64,000 bases of DNA, from positions 62,001-126,000 of the forward strand of contig NZ_CP090836.1 of NCBI RefSeq assembly GCF_021491915.1. The letters are read 5' to 3'. Below, in pieces: positions 25,211-33,288 of the stretch (the first letter of the stretch is position 1; each line of letters opens with the position of its first letter). This stretch comes from Paracoccus everestensis (GTDB lineage Bacteria; Pseudomonadota; Alphaproteobacteria; Rhodobacterales; Rhodobacteraceae). The position numbers and the translations under genes were made by a program. A model generated the notes under the pieces. That model had not been told where the DNA came from, did not search any database, and was given only the letters and a program-made list of their open reading frames with translations.

Positions 25211-27253
25211 ATGACCGAAACGCCGCCGCCCCCAAGACCGGCAAGCCCCGTGCGCAAGACGGCCGCGCGCGCCGCCCAGGCCGGGATCAACGTGATCTGG
25301 CTTGTTCCGATCATTGCCCTTGTCGTGACGCTGGGCATTGCCTGGAACGCCTATGCCGACCGGGGCGCCATGATCGAGGTTGAATTTGCCGACGCCACCG
25401 GCGTGACGCCCGGCGAAACGGCGCTGCGGTTTCGCGAAATCACCGTGGGCCAGGTTGAATCCGTAAGCTTTACCGCGGATCTGTCCCGCGTGGTCGTCAA
25501 GATTCGCGTGGACAAGGACGTTGCCCCTTATATCGACGCCGACGCCTCGTTCTGGATTGTCCGTCCGCAGGTCACGGCCCAGGGGGTCACGCGCCTGGAC
25601 ACGGTCCTGACCGGATCCTTTATCGAGGGATATTGGGACGCAAACGTGGGCGCGCCCCAGGATCGTTTCGTGGGCCAGGATCGCGCGCCCCTGATCCGCG
25701 AGGATACACCGGGCACCCAGGTGACGCTGGCGATGGAGAATGCCGACGGCATCAGCGAAGGCGCGCCGGTCCTGTATCGCGGGGTTCAGGTAGGCCGGAT
25801 GGAAAACATCCGCCTGGCCGGAAGCGAGGATCAGGTCATTGCCGACGCCTTTATCGAGGCGCCCCATGACAAGCGCCTGACCACATCGACCGTGTTCTGG
25901 GACACTTCGGGTTTTTCGCTGTCGCTAGGCGCGTCGGGGGTGTCCTTCAGCGTCAATTCGCTGTCTTCGGTCCTGCAGGGGGGCGTGGCTTTCGACACCC
26001 TGGTCAGCGGCGGGCGGCCGGTCGAAGGTGGCCATGTCTATACCTTGCAGCCGGACGAGGAAACGGCGCGCAACGACATCTTGGCCAGCGACAATGCCGA
26101 ACCCCTGCGCATCGCCATGCTGATCGACGATTCCCTGGAAGGCCTGGCTAAGGGCGCGGATGTGCAGTTCCAAGGCCTGCGCGTAGGCCAGGTCACCGAT
26201 CTGGCCGTGTCGGTGGACGAACCGAGGGGCGAAATCCGGCAGATCGTGACCATGGCGATCTCGCCCGCGCGGTTGGGCCTTGCCCAGGATTCCACGCCCG
26301 AGGATGCCCTTTCCTTCCTGCAGCAGGCCGTGGCCGATGGCTTGCGCGCGCGCGTCGCCAGTGCCGGGTTCCTGGGCACATCGCTGATGGTCGAGCTGGT
26401 GGAAATCCCGAATGCCGAACCAGCCAGCATCAACCTGGACGCCAACCCGAACCCGATCATGCCCTCGGTCCCCGGCGATCTGGACGATTTCAGTGCAAGC
26501 GCCCAAAGCTTCCTGTCGCGCATGGGCAGCCTGCCGCTTGAAGACGTGCTGCAATCGGCCACCGACATGATGAACAGCATCACCGCCCTTGCCAGTTCCG
26601 ACGATACCCGCGCCATTCCCGAAAGCCTGCGGCAGACATTGGACCAGACCCGCGATGCGGCCACCGATATAGGCGGCATGGCCCGCGACCTGCGCGAGGC
26701 GGGCACGGCGGAAAACATTGCCCGCCTGGTCGAGGAAGCCGCCGCCGCAGCCGAGGCCGTCAAGCTGGCCGCAGCCGATGCCCCCGAGATGGTCGAAAGC
26801 ATCGACGCCGCCGCGGCTGCGGTCGAGGAGTTCAACTTTTCGGAAATCAGCGCCCAGGCCGAAGGAATCCTGGCCGACCTGCGCGCCATGCTGGGCAGCG
26901 AGGATGCCGAGCAACTGCCGCGCAACCTGTCAAACACGCTGGAAGCGGCATCGGGCCTGCTGAACGACCTGCGCGACGGCGATGCGGCGGGCAGCCTGAA
27001 CAATGCCCTGGACAGCGCCAGCACTGCCGCGGATGAAATCGCCACCTCGGTCCAGCGGCTGCCGCAGTTGATCCAGCGTCTCGAGGCGGCGGCGGCGCGG
27101 GCCGACGGGGTGCTGGCCTCCTATGGCGACCGGTCGGCCTTCAACACCGAGGCGGTCAACATGCTGCGCGAACTGCGCCGCGCGACCGAGGCCTTCGGGT
27201 CGCTGGCCCGGCTGATCGAACGCAACCCCCGCGCCTTCATTCTGGGACGATGA
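25211..27253 (+). CDS. pqiB: PqiB-like MCE-domain protein
   Basis: A 680-residue protein with one N-terminal transmembrane segment (about 27-47) and the rest periplasmic. Three MlaD/MCE domains are seen at about 55-140, 165-260 and 300-405, each beginning with the pattern pGxxVxFRGixVGxV or a variant. Residues about 440-660 are Ala/Glu/Asp-rich helix, expected to form the coiled-coil needle of PqiB that spans the periplasm for lipid passage. It is one base away from the lipoprotein gene downstream. Confidence 0.88.
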   Translation: MTETPPPPRPASPVRKTAARAAQAGINVIWLVPIIALVVTLGIAWNAYADRGAMIEVEFADATGVTPGETALRFREITVGQVESVSFTADLSRVVVKIRVDKDVAPYIDADASFWIVRPQVTAQGVTRLDTVLTGSFIEGYWDANVGAPQDRFVGQDRAPLIREDTPGTQVTLAMENADGISEGAPVLYRGVQVGRMENIRLAGSEDQVIADAFIEAPHDKRLTTSTVFWDTSGFSLSLGASGVSFSVNSLSSVLQGGVAFDTLVSGGRPVEGGHVYTLQPDEETARNDILASDNAEPLRIAMLIDDSLEGLAKGADVQFQGLRVGQVTDLAVSVDEPRGEIRQIVTMAISPARLGLAQDSTPEDALSFLQQAVADGLRARVASAGFLGTSLMVELVEIPNAEPASINLDANPNPIMPSVPGDLDDFSASAQSFLSRMGSLPLEDVLQSATDMMNSITALASSDDTRAIPESLRQTLDQTRDAATDIGGMARDLREAGTAENIARLVEEAAAAAEAVKLAAADAPEMVESIDAAAAAVEEFNFSEISAQAEGILADLRAMLGSEDAEQLPRNLSNTLEAASGLLNDLRDGDAAGSLNNALDSASTAADEIATSVQRLPQLIQRLEAAAARADGVLASYGDRSAFNTEAVNMLRELRRATEAFGSLARLIERNPRAFILGR

Positions 27254-27254
27254 C

Positions 27255-27887
27255 ATGACCCACAGCCTGCCCCTTGCCCTTGCCTGCCTTGGCCTTCTGG
27301 GACTGTCGGCCTGTTCCAACCCGGAAAAGACTGCGCGCTACATCATCGACCCGCCGGTGACGGGGGACCAGGTTCCAAACCGCCTGGGTAGCGCGGAACT
27401 GAAGGACGTGTCGCTGCCCGAATATGCGTCGGGGCAAGAGGTGGCCTTCCAGACCGAGGACGGCGCCGTGCGGTCGAACCCGCGCAACCTGTGGGCCGAC
27501 AACCCGGAACGGGCATTCACCCTGTCGCTGGCCCGTGCGATTTCCGACGCATCCGGTGCGACCGTGATCAGCGAACCCTGGCCCCTGGCCGAACCCCCGC
27601 AGCGACGGCTGGAGGTTCGGGTCGAACGCGCCCTCGCCCAGGCCAATGGCACCTATCGCCTATCGGGGCGCTATTTCGTGTCGGACGAAGGCAGCGGCGG
27701 GGCGAACCACGCCCGCAGCTTCGACATTTCCGTGCCCTTGGGAACCACCGGGCCAGAGGCCTCGGCTGCGGCGGCGTCATCGGCCATTGCCATCTTGGCC
27801 CGGCAGATCGCCACCCTGTCCGGTCCCGGCCGCACGATTGCCACCTCGGCCGCCGTGGATCCCTTCGCCCTTGATCCGTTGTTCTAG
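27255..27887 (+). CDS. pqiC: PqiC-like ABC-type transport auxiliary lipoprotein
   Basis: A 210-residue lipoprotein with signal peptide and lipobox LLGLSACSN (Cys at about residue 20) and a DUF330/PqiC domain (RLEVRVERALAQANGTYRLSGRYFV, then SAIAILARQIATL). It would sit at the outer membrane as the receiving end of the PqiAB route. It is the last gene of the operon, followed by a strong hairpin. Confidence 0.85.
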   Translation: MTHSLPLALACLGLLGLSACSNPEKTARYIIDPPVTGDQVPNRLGSAELKDVSLPEYASGQEVAFQTEDGAVRSNPRNLWADNPERAFTLSLARAISDASGATVISEPWPLAEPPQRRLEVRVERALAQANGTYRLSGRYFVSDEGSGGANHARSFDISVPLGTTGPEASAAAASSAIAILARQIATLSGPGRTIATSAAVDPFALDPLF

Positions 27888-27896
27888 GGCAAGAAA

Positions 27897-27928
27897 TTTG
27901 GCGGATGGTGCAAAAACCATCCGCCAAA
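27897..27928. terminator. 12-bp inverted repeat between convergent operons
   Basis: TTTGGCGGATGG (27897-27908) and its exact complement (27917-27928) with an 8-base loop, beginning 9 bp after the pqiC stop and ending 25 bp from the convergent gene's stop. On the minus strand the outer end reads into a T-rich stretch (AAATTTCTTG), so it may terminate both directions. Confidence 0.7.
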
Positions 27929-27953
27929 CAACCCGCAAGGGACAGGACACTGG

Positions 27954-28418
27954 TTACACGGGGGAACTTGGCGGGTTGTCCCGATCCCGGTAATCGCCGG
28001 GACGGGGTTCAGGGTCGTCGTGCAGATCGGCCCGCCCCATGACGCGGACGATGACCGGCAGCACGAACTGGTCGAAACAGCTTCGGTCGGGGGCAAAGGC
28101 ACCGGGACGACCGACGCCTCCGCAGTCTTCGCAATCCTCGATCCTGCCCCAGCAATTTGGGCAGGCACCCAGGGCGCAGGCCAGCATCTCGACATGATCG
28201 ACAAGAAGCTGGTTTTCCTGCTCGAGCCGGCGAAACGCGGCCCAGGTCGGGCGGTCGGGTTCGGCGAGAGGAGCACCGTTCCCTGACCGCCCTGGTATCA
28301 CCGTTTCCAGATCGTCGGACAGATGGACCGGCGCATTCCGCGCACCCCCCGGTCCACCGCCCAAGAGCTGAAGCGCGGCGATTACGTTGTTGAAATTCGG
28401 AATTGTGTCACCCGGCAT
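27954..28418 (-). CDS. Uncharacterised protein with zinc-ribbon-like cysteines (154 aa)
   Basis: No family was recognised. The 154-residue protein has a helical, Leu/Ala-rich N-terminal half (RRLEQENQLLVDHVEMLACALG) and a Cys cluster at residues 81, 86, 89, 96, 99 and 114. CPNCWG and CEDCGG resemble DnaJ-type zinc-binding repeats. The C-terminus is polar and Pro/Asp-rich. It has no signal peptide. AGGGA precedes ATG 28418. It lies 154 bp downstream of the subtilase-like gene on the same strand and may be the last gene of that operon. Confidence 0.65.
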   Translation of the reverse strand: MPGDTIPNFNNVIAALQLLGGGPGGARNAPVHLSDDLETVIPGRSGNGAPLAEPDRPTWAAFRRLEQENQLLVDHVEMLACALGACPNCWGRIEDCEDCGGVGRPGAFAPDRSCFDQFVLPVIVRVMGRADLHDDPEPRPGDYRDRDNPPSSPV

Positions 28419-28572
28419 GTCGTTCTTCCCTCTTGCTGCTGCCTAGCGAGGCGTCACCCCGTGCGACCGATCATCGGTTACAATGGAAGCAGTATTGGCC
28501 CGGGCCGTGAAACGGACGTGAAAGCAAGCCGAGGGAATCGCCTGAAAACCGTGAAATCCGACCGGGCGGGCG

Positions 28573-30336
28573 TTAATAATCCTTGAAACGCGCCGAAAGA
28601 CCGATGACCGGCGTGGCCGTGGAGGGGAGGATCTGATTCGGGGTTGTCTCGTTCCAGGCCAACCGGCGAATCGCTGCCCGGTCGGCCGGGGTCATGCCCT
28701 CGGACAGTTGCCGGGCCAGCCAGCGGGTCAACTGCGGAGCCGCCAGAGATGTCCCCGAGGCGAGGGTGAAGCTGCCGCTGTCGCGACCGCGCACGATCAT
28801 GCCGGGGCTGTTTCTTGCGCGGTCCACAGGCACCATGCAGTCGCCGGGCCTGATGTCGCCGCCAAGGCTGTCGGCATCCAACAGCGCCGTATAGATCGCC
28901 GCATCGTTCCCCTGTCCGCAAACCGCCCCCGCCCGCAGCGGCCAGTCGCCTGTGGCATAGGTATTGATCGTATCCTGGCGGATCACCAGGGAAGGCCCGC
29001 CATTCTTGTCGTCGGACGGAATCGGAAAGCCCGACGGATCGTGGCTTCGATAGGCGGGGTCTTGAAACCAGCTTTGCCGGGCACCCCGGCGGAACCCCCG
29101 GATCACCGCGTCGCGCTGCACGGACAGGTCATGGCGGGCGCCGGACAAGCCCTTGGCGATCCCCACCCGCCATTCGCCGGGCGGCGCAAAGGGATCCCCC
29201 AAGCGTTCGGGACAGGTCGGCGTGGCGATCACCGCGATCCCGTCGCGCCATCTGCCGCCCCGGGTCTGCTGTGGCGTGTAATAAGCCCGCGCCAGGGGGA
29301 TCCCGTCCGGACCGCTCAGGATCGAGCATTGGCCAGGCTTCGTGAAGGCGGTCGTGGCAGGCCCCAGTCCGGGCACCGTCAGGGTGATCTGCAAACCGCC
29401 GCACGGGGGGTCGTCCTGGGGCGGACCCCAGATTTCGATGGCATTGATGGTCGTGTCGTCAGGGGGCAGGCGCCAGCCGACCGATTGGCCCGGCAGCAGG
29501 CGGGCACGCAGCCGGTCCTGCCGGTGATTGCCCGCTGGCAGCACGAAATGCACCGGATCCAGATCCGCAACCTGTTGCGCGGAAACGGCATCCATGAACC
29601 GTTCCAAAAGGCTGGATCCGTCGCGCGACCCGGCGGTCAGTCCAAGGCTGATGTTGATCACCACCGGCAAACGGGCCGGACCATGGCCCTGCCGTTCCAT
29701 GAATCGGCACAGGCGCCTGGCACGATTGATGATGAAAAGGATCCCGGCAAGGATCGGGACAGGCGCCAGGGCACCCGTCGAATCGGCCGTGATCCTGGGC
29801 GGCAGGCAGACCGCGATGACCGGATGGTTCCTCGCCCGGCGGCAGGACGGATCGAAACCGGCGGCCAGGGGCGCCACCGCCGCGCCATGTCCTGTCTCGA
29901 ACGCGCCGGAGGGGGTGGCAGGACGGGTCATGTCCACCGCCCCCGTGTGGCGATAGATAGCATCCTCCCCGCCCATGTCGCCGGCCAGCAGGTCCGACAA
30001 TTCAGCCCCCCGCCATTCCGCGCCGAATGGAAGGTCTGTGGTCCGGCCGGCCCGAGGCCTCGCGTCCTGCAGCCAGACCGCGGCCATGCGCGACAGGTTG
30101 CCGGGCAGCGTGAACCGCTGATGAACAAAGGGGATTGCGTCGTCGATCACCCCGATGATGCAGCCGGTCTTTGGATCGGGCAGGGCGCCCGGGGACATCC
30201 AGGCCAGGGCCGGATCCCCGCAATCATCCTGGTCCCCTTTTGCAGGATGGGCGTTCAATGCATCGGGCGACAGGAAACCTCTGTGATCCTTCAGAAAATC
30301 CCGAAAGGCCCCCAGGATGTTCTCGGTCTCGATCAT
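28573..30336 (-). CDS. Subtilase-like (S8) serine protease, cytoplasmic
   Basis: A 587-residue protein with a plausible intact S8 triad: Asp65 in IIGVIDDAIPF, His150 in ETGHGAAVAPLAAG, and Ser530 in SGTSLAAPQL. LPAGNH at about residue 290 may provide the oxyanion Asn. The usual HGTHV around His is changed to HGAAV. No signal peptide or propeptide is evident, so it probably acts in the cytoplasm. Its ATG overlaps the stop of the 72-residue gene upstream (ATGA), linking it to the haloperoxidase-like operon. Substrate unknown. Confidence 0.75.
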   Translation of the reverse strand: MIETENILGAFRDFLKDHRGFLSPDALNAHPAKGDQDDCGDPALAWMSPGALPDPKTGCIIGVIDDAIPFVHQRFTLPGNLSRMAAVWLQDARPRAGRTTDLPFGAEWRGAELSDLLAGDMGGEDAIYRHTGAVDMTRPATPSGAFETGHGAAVAPLAAGFDPSCRRARNHPVIAVCLPPRITADSTGALAPVPILAGILFIINRARRLCRFMERQGHGPARLPVVINISLGLTAGSRDGSSLLERFMDAVSAQQVADLDPVHFVLPAGNHRQDRLRARLLPGQSVGWRLPPDDTTINAIEIWGPPQDDPPCGGLQITLTVPGLGPATTAFTKPGQCSILSGPDGIPLARAYYTPQQTRGGRWRDGIAVIATPTCPERLGDPFAPPGEWRVGIAKGLSGARHDLSVQRDAVIRGFRRGARQSWFQDPAYRSHDPSGFPIPSDDKNGGPSLVIRQDTINTYATGDWPLRAGAVCGQGNDAAIYTALLDADSLGGDIRPGDCMVPVDRARNSPGMIVRGRDSGSFTLASGTSLAAPQLTRWLARQLSEGMTPADRAAIRRLAWNETTPNQILPSTATPVIGLSARFKDY

Positions 30337-30551
30337 CTTTCGAACGTCCGGCAGATCAGATCGTGCAACGCCTCTTCAAGCTTCACCAACAGATCTGCAT
30401 CGGCCCTTTGCCCGGGTGGTTCGCCCGAGGAAACCTTGGTCCGATGCGCCTGCAGGTCATGATGGTAATGCAGATAGGACGACAGCCCGGGCTGAGACAT
30501 ATGAGCCGCGTAGGGTTCGGACCAGCGGACCGGGGGCGGGTCTTCCTTCAT
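30333..30551 (-). CDS. Small uncharacterised protein (72 aa) between haloperoxidase-like and subtilase-like genes
   Basis: A 72-residue protein, MKEDPPPVRWSEPYAAHMSQPG..., rich in His, Pro and Tyr in its first half, with a short C-terminal helix (DADLLVKLEEALHDLICRTF). No family recognised. Its existence is supported by ATGA overlaps with both neighbours, upstream at 30548-30551 and downstream at 30333-30336. The position suggests a partner or adaptor for one of the two enzymes; that is inference. Confidence 0.65.
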   Translation of the reverse strand: MKEDPPPVRWSEPYAAHMSQPGLSSYLHYHHDLQAHRTKVSSGEPPGQRADADLLVKLEEALHDLICRTFER

Positions 30552-31648
30552 GACCACCGGTCCCCCCATTCCTTTGCCGCGCGCTGGCACAGCGATGTCC
30601 ACAAGGGCGCCGGGCGTGCCGTGGTCGCGTCATCATTGAACCGGGTCGAGGGATCCTGGTTCGTCACCATCTGGTTCAGGATGGCGTAATGAAAATCGCG
30701 GGGCGTCCCCGCACCCCCGTTGAACGCGCCGCCGTCGAATGTCGCCGACCCCAACTGGCCGTTCGATCCGCGCGCCATCAGGTAACGCCCCAACTGGATG
30801 CCCAGCACCGCCCCCGCCGCGCTGTCGATGGGGAAATGCACCCCCGCAACCGTCCGGTTGATCGCGATGCGGCAGGCCAGGCGATAGATCTGGCTGTCGC
30901 TGACCACCTTGGCTGCCGGGTCATCCAGAAGCGACAGCATCGTCGCCAGGGTGAACATCTGCGTCGCATGGCCGCTGGGCAGCGTGGGATGAGCTGGTTC
31001 GGGGATCATCGGCTGGATGCGGTCGCTGAACTGATTGGGCCGGGGGCAGCCAAGCGCCAGCTTGACCCGCATCACCACGGGCGTGACCAGGGCCAGCCCC
31101 AGTTCCAGCATCTCGGCCAGGGCCGGGTTGCGGACAGGGTCAAGGGGCAAGATGCTGGCCAGGAAGGGGATCAGGTATTGCTGCTGGGCCAAGATCTCGG
31201 CCATGCGATCGGACCGCAGCTCGGCATAGTTGACAACCAGGGGCGCGGCGTTGGCGAAATCCGCCACATCCGGACGGGTGATCTTGGCAAGGGGGACATA
31301 TGCGGCCGCCCCGCAACCGGCCAGGCGCCGTTCCACTGCAATCGCTTGCGATGTTTCCTGCGTCGGGCTGTAATCCTCGGCGACGAAGGCAAGGTCTTCC
31401 AGCAACTCGGACATCAGGACGGCATCGCGATAATCGCGCGGCAAGCGGTACAACCGGTCGGCGATTTTCAACCTGCTTGGCTTGGTCTGCGGAAGGGCGA
31501 TGGTTTCCGTGCCGACAATAGCATCGCGAGATCGCATCAGGGCGGCGGCCAAAAGATCATCAACAGACGCCCAACCTAAGCCTTGCCCGTTTTGCCCATT
31601 CTGACCGTTCTGTCCATTTTGCCCGTTTTGTGTGTTAAGCAAGGACAT
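30548..31648 (-). CDS. Vanadium-dependent haloperoxidase-like / PAP2-superfamily enzyme
   Basis: A 366-residue protein with the complete vanadate/phosphate-binding signature: Lys196 and Arg203-Pro204 (VKLALGCPRPNQ), Ser225-Gly-His227 (PSGHA), and Arg265, His271 and Asp275 (RTVAGVHFPID). The large helical N-terminal domain and the lack of membrane segments or a signal peptide fit soluble vanadium haloperoxidases or related acid phosphatases rather than lipid phosphatases. Residues 8-22 are five NGQ repeats. ATG 31648 has GAGG ahead. It heads a leftward operon divergent from a SARP/TPR regulator. Confidence 0.75.
   Translation of the reverse strand: MSLLNTQNGQNGQNGQNGQNGQGLGWASVDDLLAAALMRSRDAIVGTETIALPQTKPSRLKIADRLYRLPRDYRDAVLMSELLEDLAFVAEDYSPTQETSQAIAVERRLAGCGAAAYVPLAKITRPDVADFANAAPLVVNYAELRSDRMAEILAQQQYLIPFLASILPLDPVRNPALAEMLELGLALVTPVVMRVKLALGCPRPNQFSDRIQPMIPEPAHPTLPSGHATQMFTLATMLSLLDDPAAKVVSDSQIYRLACRIAINRTVAGVHFPIDSAAGAVLGIQLGRYLMARGSNGQLGSATFDGGAFNGGAGTPRDFHYAILNQMVTNQDPSTRFNDDATTARPAPLWTSLCQRAAKEWGDRWS
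31583..31627 (-). repeat. In-frame tandem repeat encoding five NGQ units
   Basis: Five consecutive 9-bp units (AAYGGVCAR-like) encode NGQ at residues 8-22 of the haloperoxidase-like protein, preceded by a variant NTQ. Units differ only at third positions. Slippage here would change protein length without a frameshift. Confidence 0.8.
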
Positions 31649-31714
31649 CGCTCAACCTCATAAACCAATATGAATCGAAAACACTGTATCTTTGCCGTAA
31701 GGTAAAGCGTAACA

Positions 31715-31729
31715 AATACCGGGTATTTC
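31715..31729. promoter_or_regulatory. Perfect palindrome in divergent promoter region, candidate operator
   Basis: AAATACC-G-GGTATTT lies in the 98-bp A+T-rich gap between the divergent haloperoxidase-like gene and regulator gene, 18 bp before the regulator ATG. Palindromes at this position are typical operators; which protein binds is unknown. Confidence 0.5.
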
Positions 31730-31746
31730 TCCTACGTATTTCTCGC

Positions 31747-33288
31747 ATGCAGTCGCTGACGCTTCGCCTCATGGGGCCGGTCGAACTGACCGGGCCGGGA
31801 AACCTGCGCCTCACACCGCGCGGCATGCGGGCGCGTGGCGCATTGGCGGTGATAGGCAGCGCGACGGCCATGCGGGTGATGCGCGCGAGATTGCAGGATC
31901 TGCTGTTCAGCACGCGCGATCCCGATCATGCCAATGCCAGCCTGCGCCAGGTGCTGCGCGAAATTCGCGTCAGCTTGGGAACTGCGCGCGATGCCTTGGT
32001 CAGCGGACCAGGATGGGTGGGCCTGGACAGCGGCATTGTCCGGCTGGACATGACCGCCCGGCCCGGCCCCGACGGGCAGATGCCGGAATTTGCCGCCGAC
32101 CTGGACATCCCCGATCCAGAATTCGAAGACTGGCTGCGCGACGCGCGGATGCACGCGGAACAGGCCGTCACCCCATCCGCGCCCGAGCCGTCGCTGTTGC
32201 CGGTCCTGCTGACAGCGGAACCTGTCGCGGGCGACAGCGAAACTGCCGTGATTGCGTCAATCATCTTGGGCGAGGCGGCGGGCCGGGTCTGCGACCTGGT
32301 ACCAATGGTCGCCATGCCCGACCGGACGGAACCGGGGCAGTCCGCCATTGTCCTGTCGGCCATGGCCAACCGTTCGGGCCAGACCATTCACATGCTTGTC
32401 AAGCTGGCTCATCGACCCAGCAGCCGGTTATTCTGGTCGCATAAGTTCGTGTTGAACGCAGGCGACCTGACTGCTGCCATGGCCGATTGTGCCACCGAAA
32501 TCTGCGTCGGCATCCTTCGCGTCCTGGAGGCGGTGCGCACCATTGACGCGGCGCTTGGCGTGTCCCTTACCGATGTGTTCAGCTACAACGAAGCGCGACT
32601 GCACCGGGCCGAGCAGGCGTTGAGGAACATGGACGACGGGGTCAACGCATCCCTGACCAAAGCATTGCGGGCTTGGGTGATGACCACGCAGGTATTCGAA
32701 CGCCTGGTACCTGATCCGCGAAGCAGCATTCAAGAGGCCCAGGAACTTGCGACAAAGGCACGCGAAGCTGATCCCTACAGCGCAACCGCCCTGGCGGTAG
32801 GATCGGTGGTCGAAGGCTATCTGGACCATGGCCAGGTCAGCCTTTGGCTGGCGCAGCAGGCAGTGCAGATGGATCCGCGAAACTTCGTGGCACGCAATGC
32901 CTATTCCCAGGCCCTGACTGATCTGGGCCACCACAAGGAGGCCTATCGCGAAGCGCAGGCGGGGCTGGCCGAGGCGCTGCCGGTCCTGAACCCCGCCACC
33001 TTGCAGATGCGCCTGGGTATCGCACTGACGCGGCTTGGCCGCTTCGACGAGGCCGAACAGCGATTCGAGACGGTCCAGCAGTTCGCCCCGGAAAATCGTC
33101 CCTCGCTGCGGTTCCTCGCGGCCCTGCGGTACCACCGCCATGACGAAGCAGGCGCGCTGGCGGCGCTTGAATCCCTGCGCAGGGTCGAGCCTGGCTTTAC
33201 CCTGGATCTGATGCGCAGCGACGGCTATCCGGTCGCCACCCTGCGCCAGGGAGGATTGCTGGGCGTCACCCGGTCGGGACTGATCTAG
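31747..33288 (+). CDS. SARP-like winged-helix/TPR transcriptional regulator
   Basis: A 513-residue protein. Residues about 1-105 resemble the winged-helix domain of SARP/BTAD-type activators (LTLRLMGPVEL..., DHANASLRQVLREIRVSLG... VGLDSGIVRLD). A middle domain at about 150-280 has the alpha/beta pattern of adenylate-cyclase-associated or CadC-like regulators. The C-terminal part carries TPR-like helices (AYREAQAGLAEAL, IALTRLGRFDEAEQRFETVQQFAPENR). There is no membrane segment. Divergent placement suggests it controls the haloperoxidase-like operon and itself. Its stop shares CTAG with the convergent gene's stop. Confidence 0.72.
   Translation: MQSLTLRLMGPVELTGPGNLRLTPRGMRARGALAVIGSATAMRVMRARLQDLLFSTRDPDHANASLRQVLREIRVSLGTARDALVSGPGWVGLDSGIVRLDMTARPGPDGQMPEFAADLDIPDPEFEDWLRDARMHAEQAVTPSAPEPSLLPVLLTAEPVAGDSETAVIASIILGEAAGRVCDLVPMVAMPDRTEPGQSAIVLSAMANRSGQTIHMLVKLAHRPSSRLFWSHKFVLNAGDLTAAMADCATEICVGILRVLEAVRTIDAALGVSLTDVFSYNEARLHRAEQALRNMDDGVNASLTKALRAWVMTTQVFERLVPDPRSSIQEAQELATKAREADPYSATALAVGSVVEGYLDHGQVSLWLAQQAVQMDPRNFVARNAYSQALTDLGHHKEAYREAQAGLAEALPVLNPATLQMRLGIALTRLGRFDEAEQRFETVQQFAPENRPSLRFLAALRYHRHDEAGALAALESLRRVEPGFTLDLMRSDGYPVATLRQGGLLGVTRSGLI

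Noticed and set aside
28708..30462. 584-codon frame opposite the subtilase-like gene
   Set aside because: The composition is that of an antisense frame; the subtilase-like strand has the triad motifs and overlapping starts.
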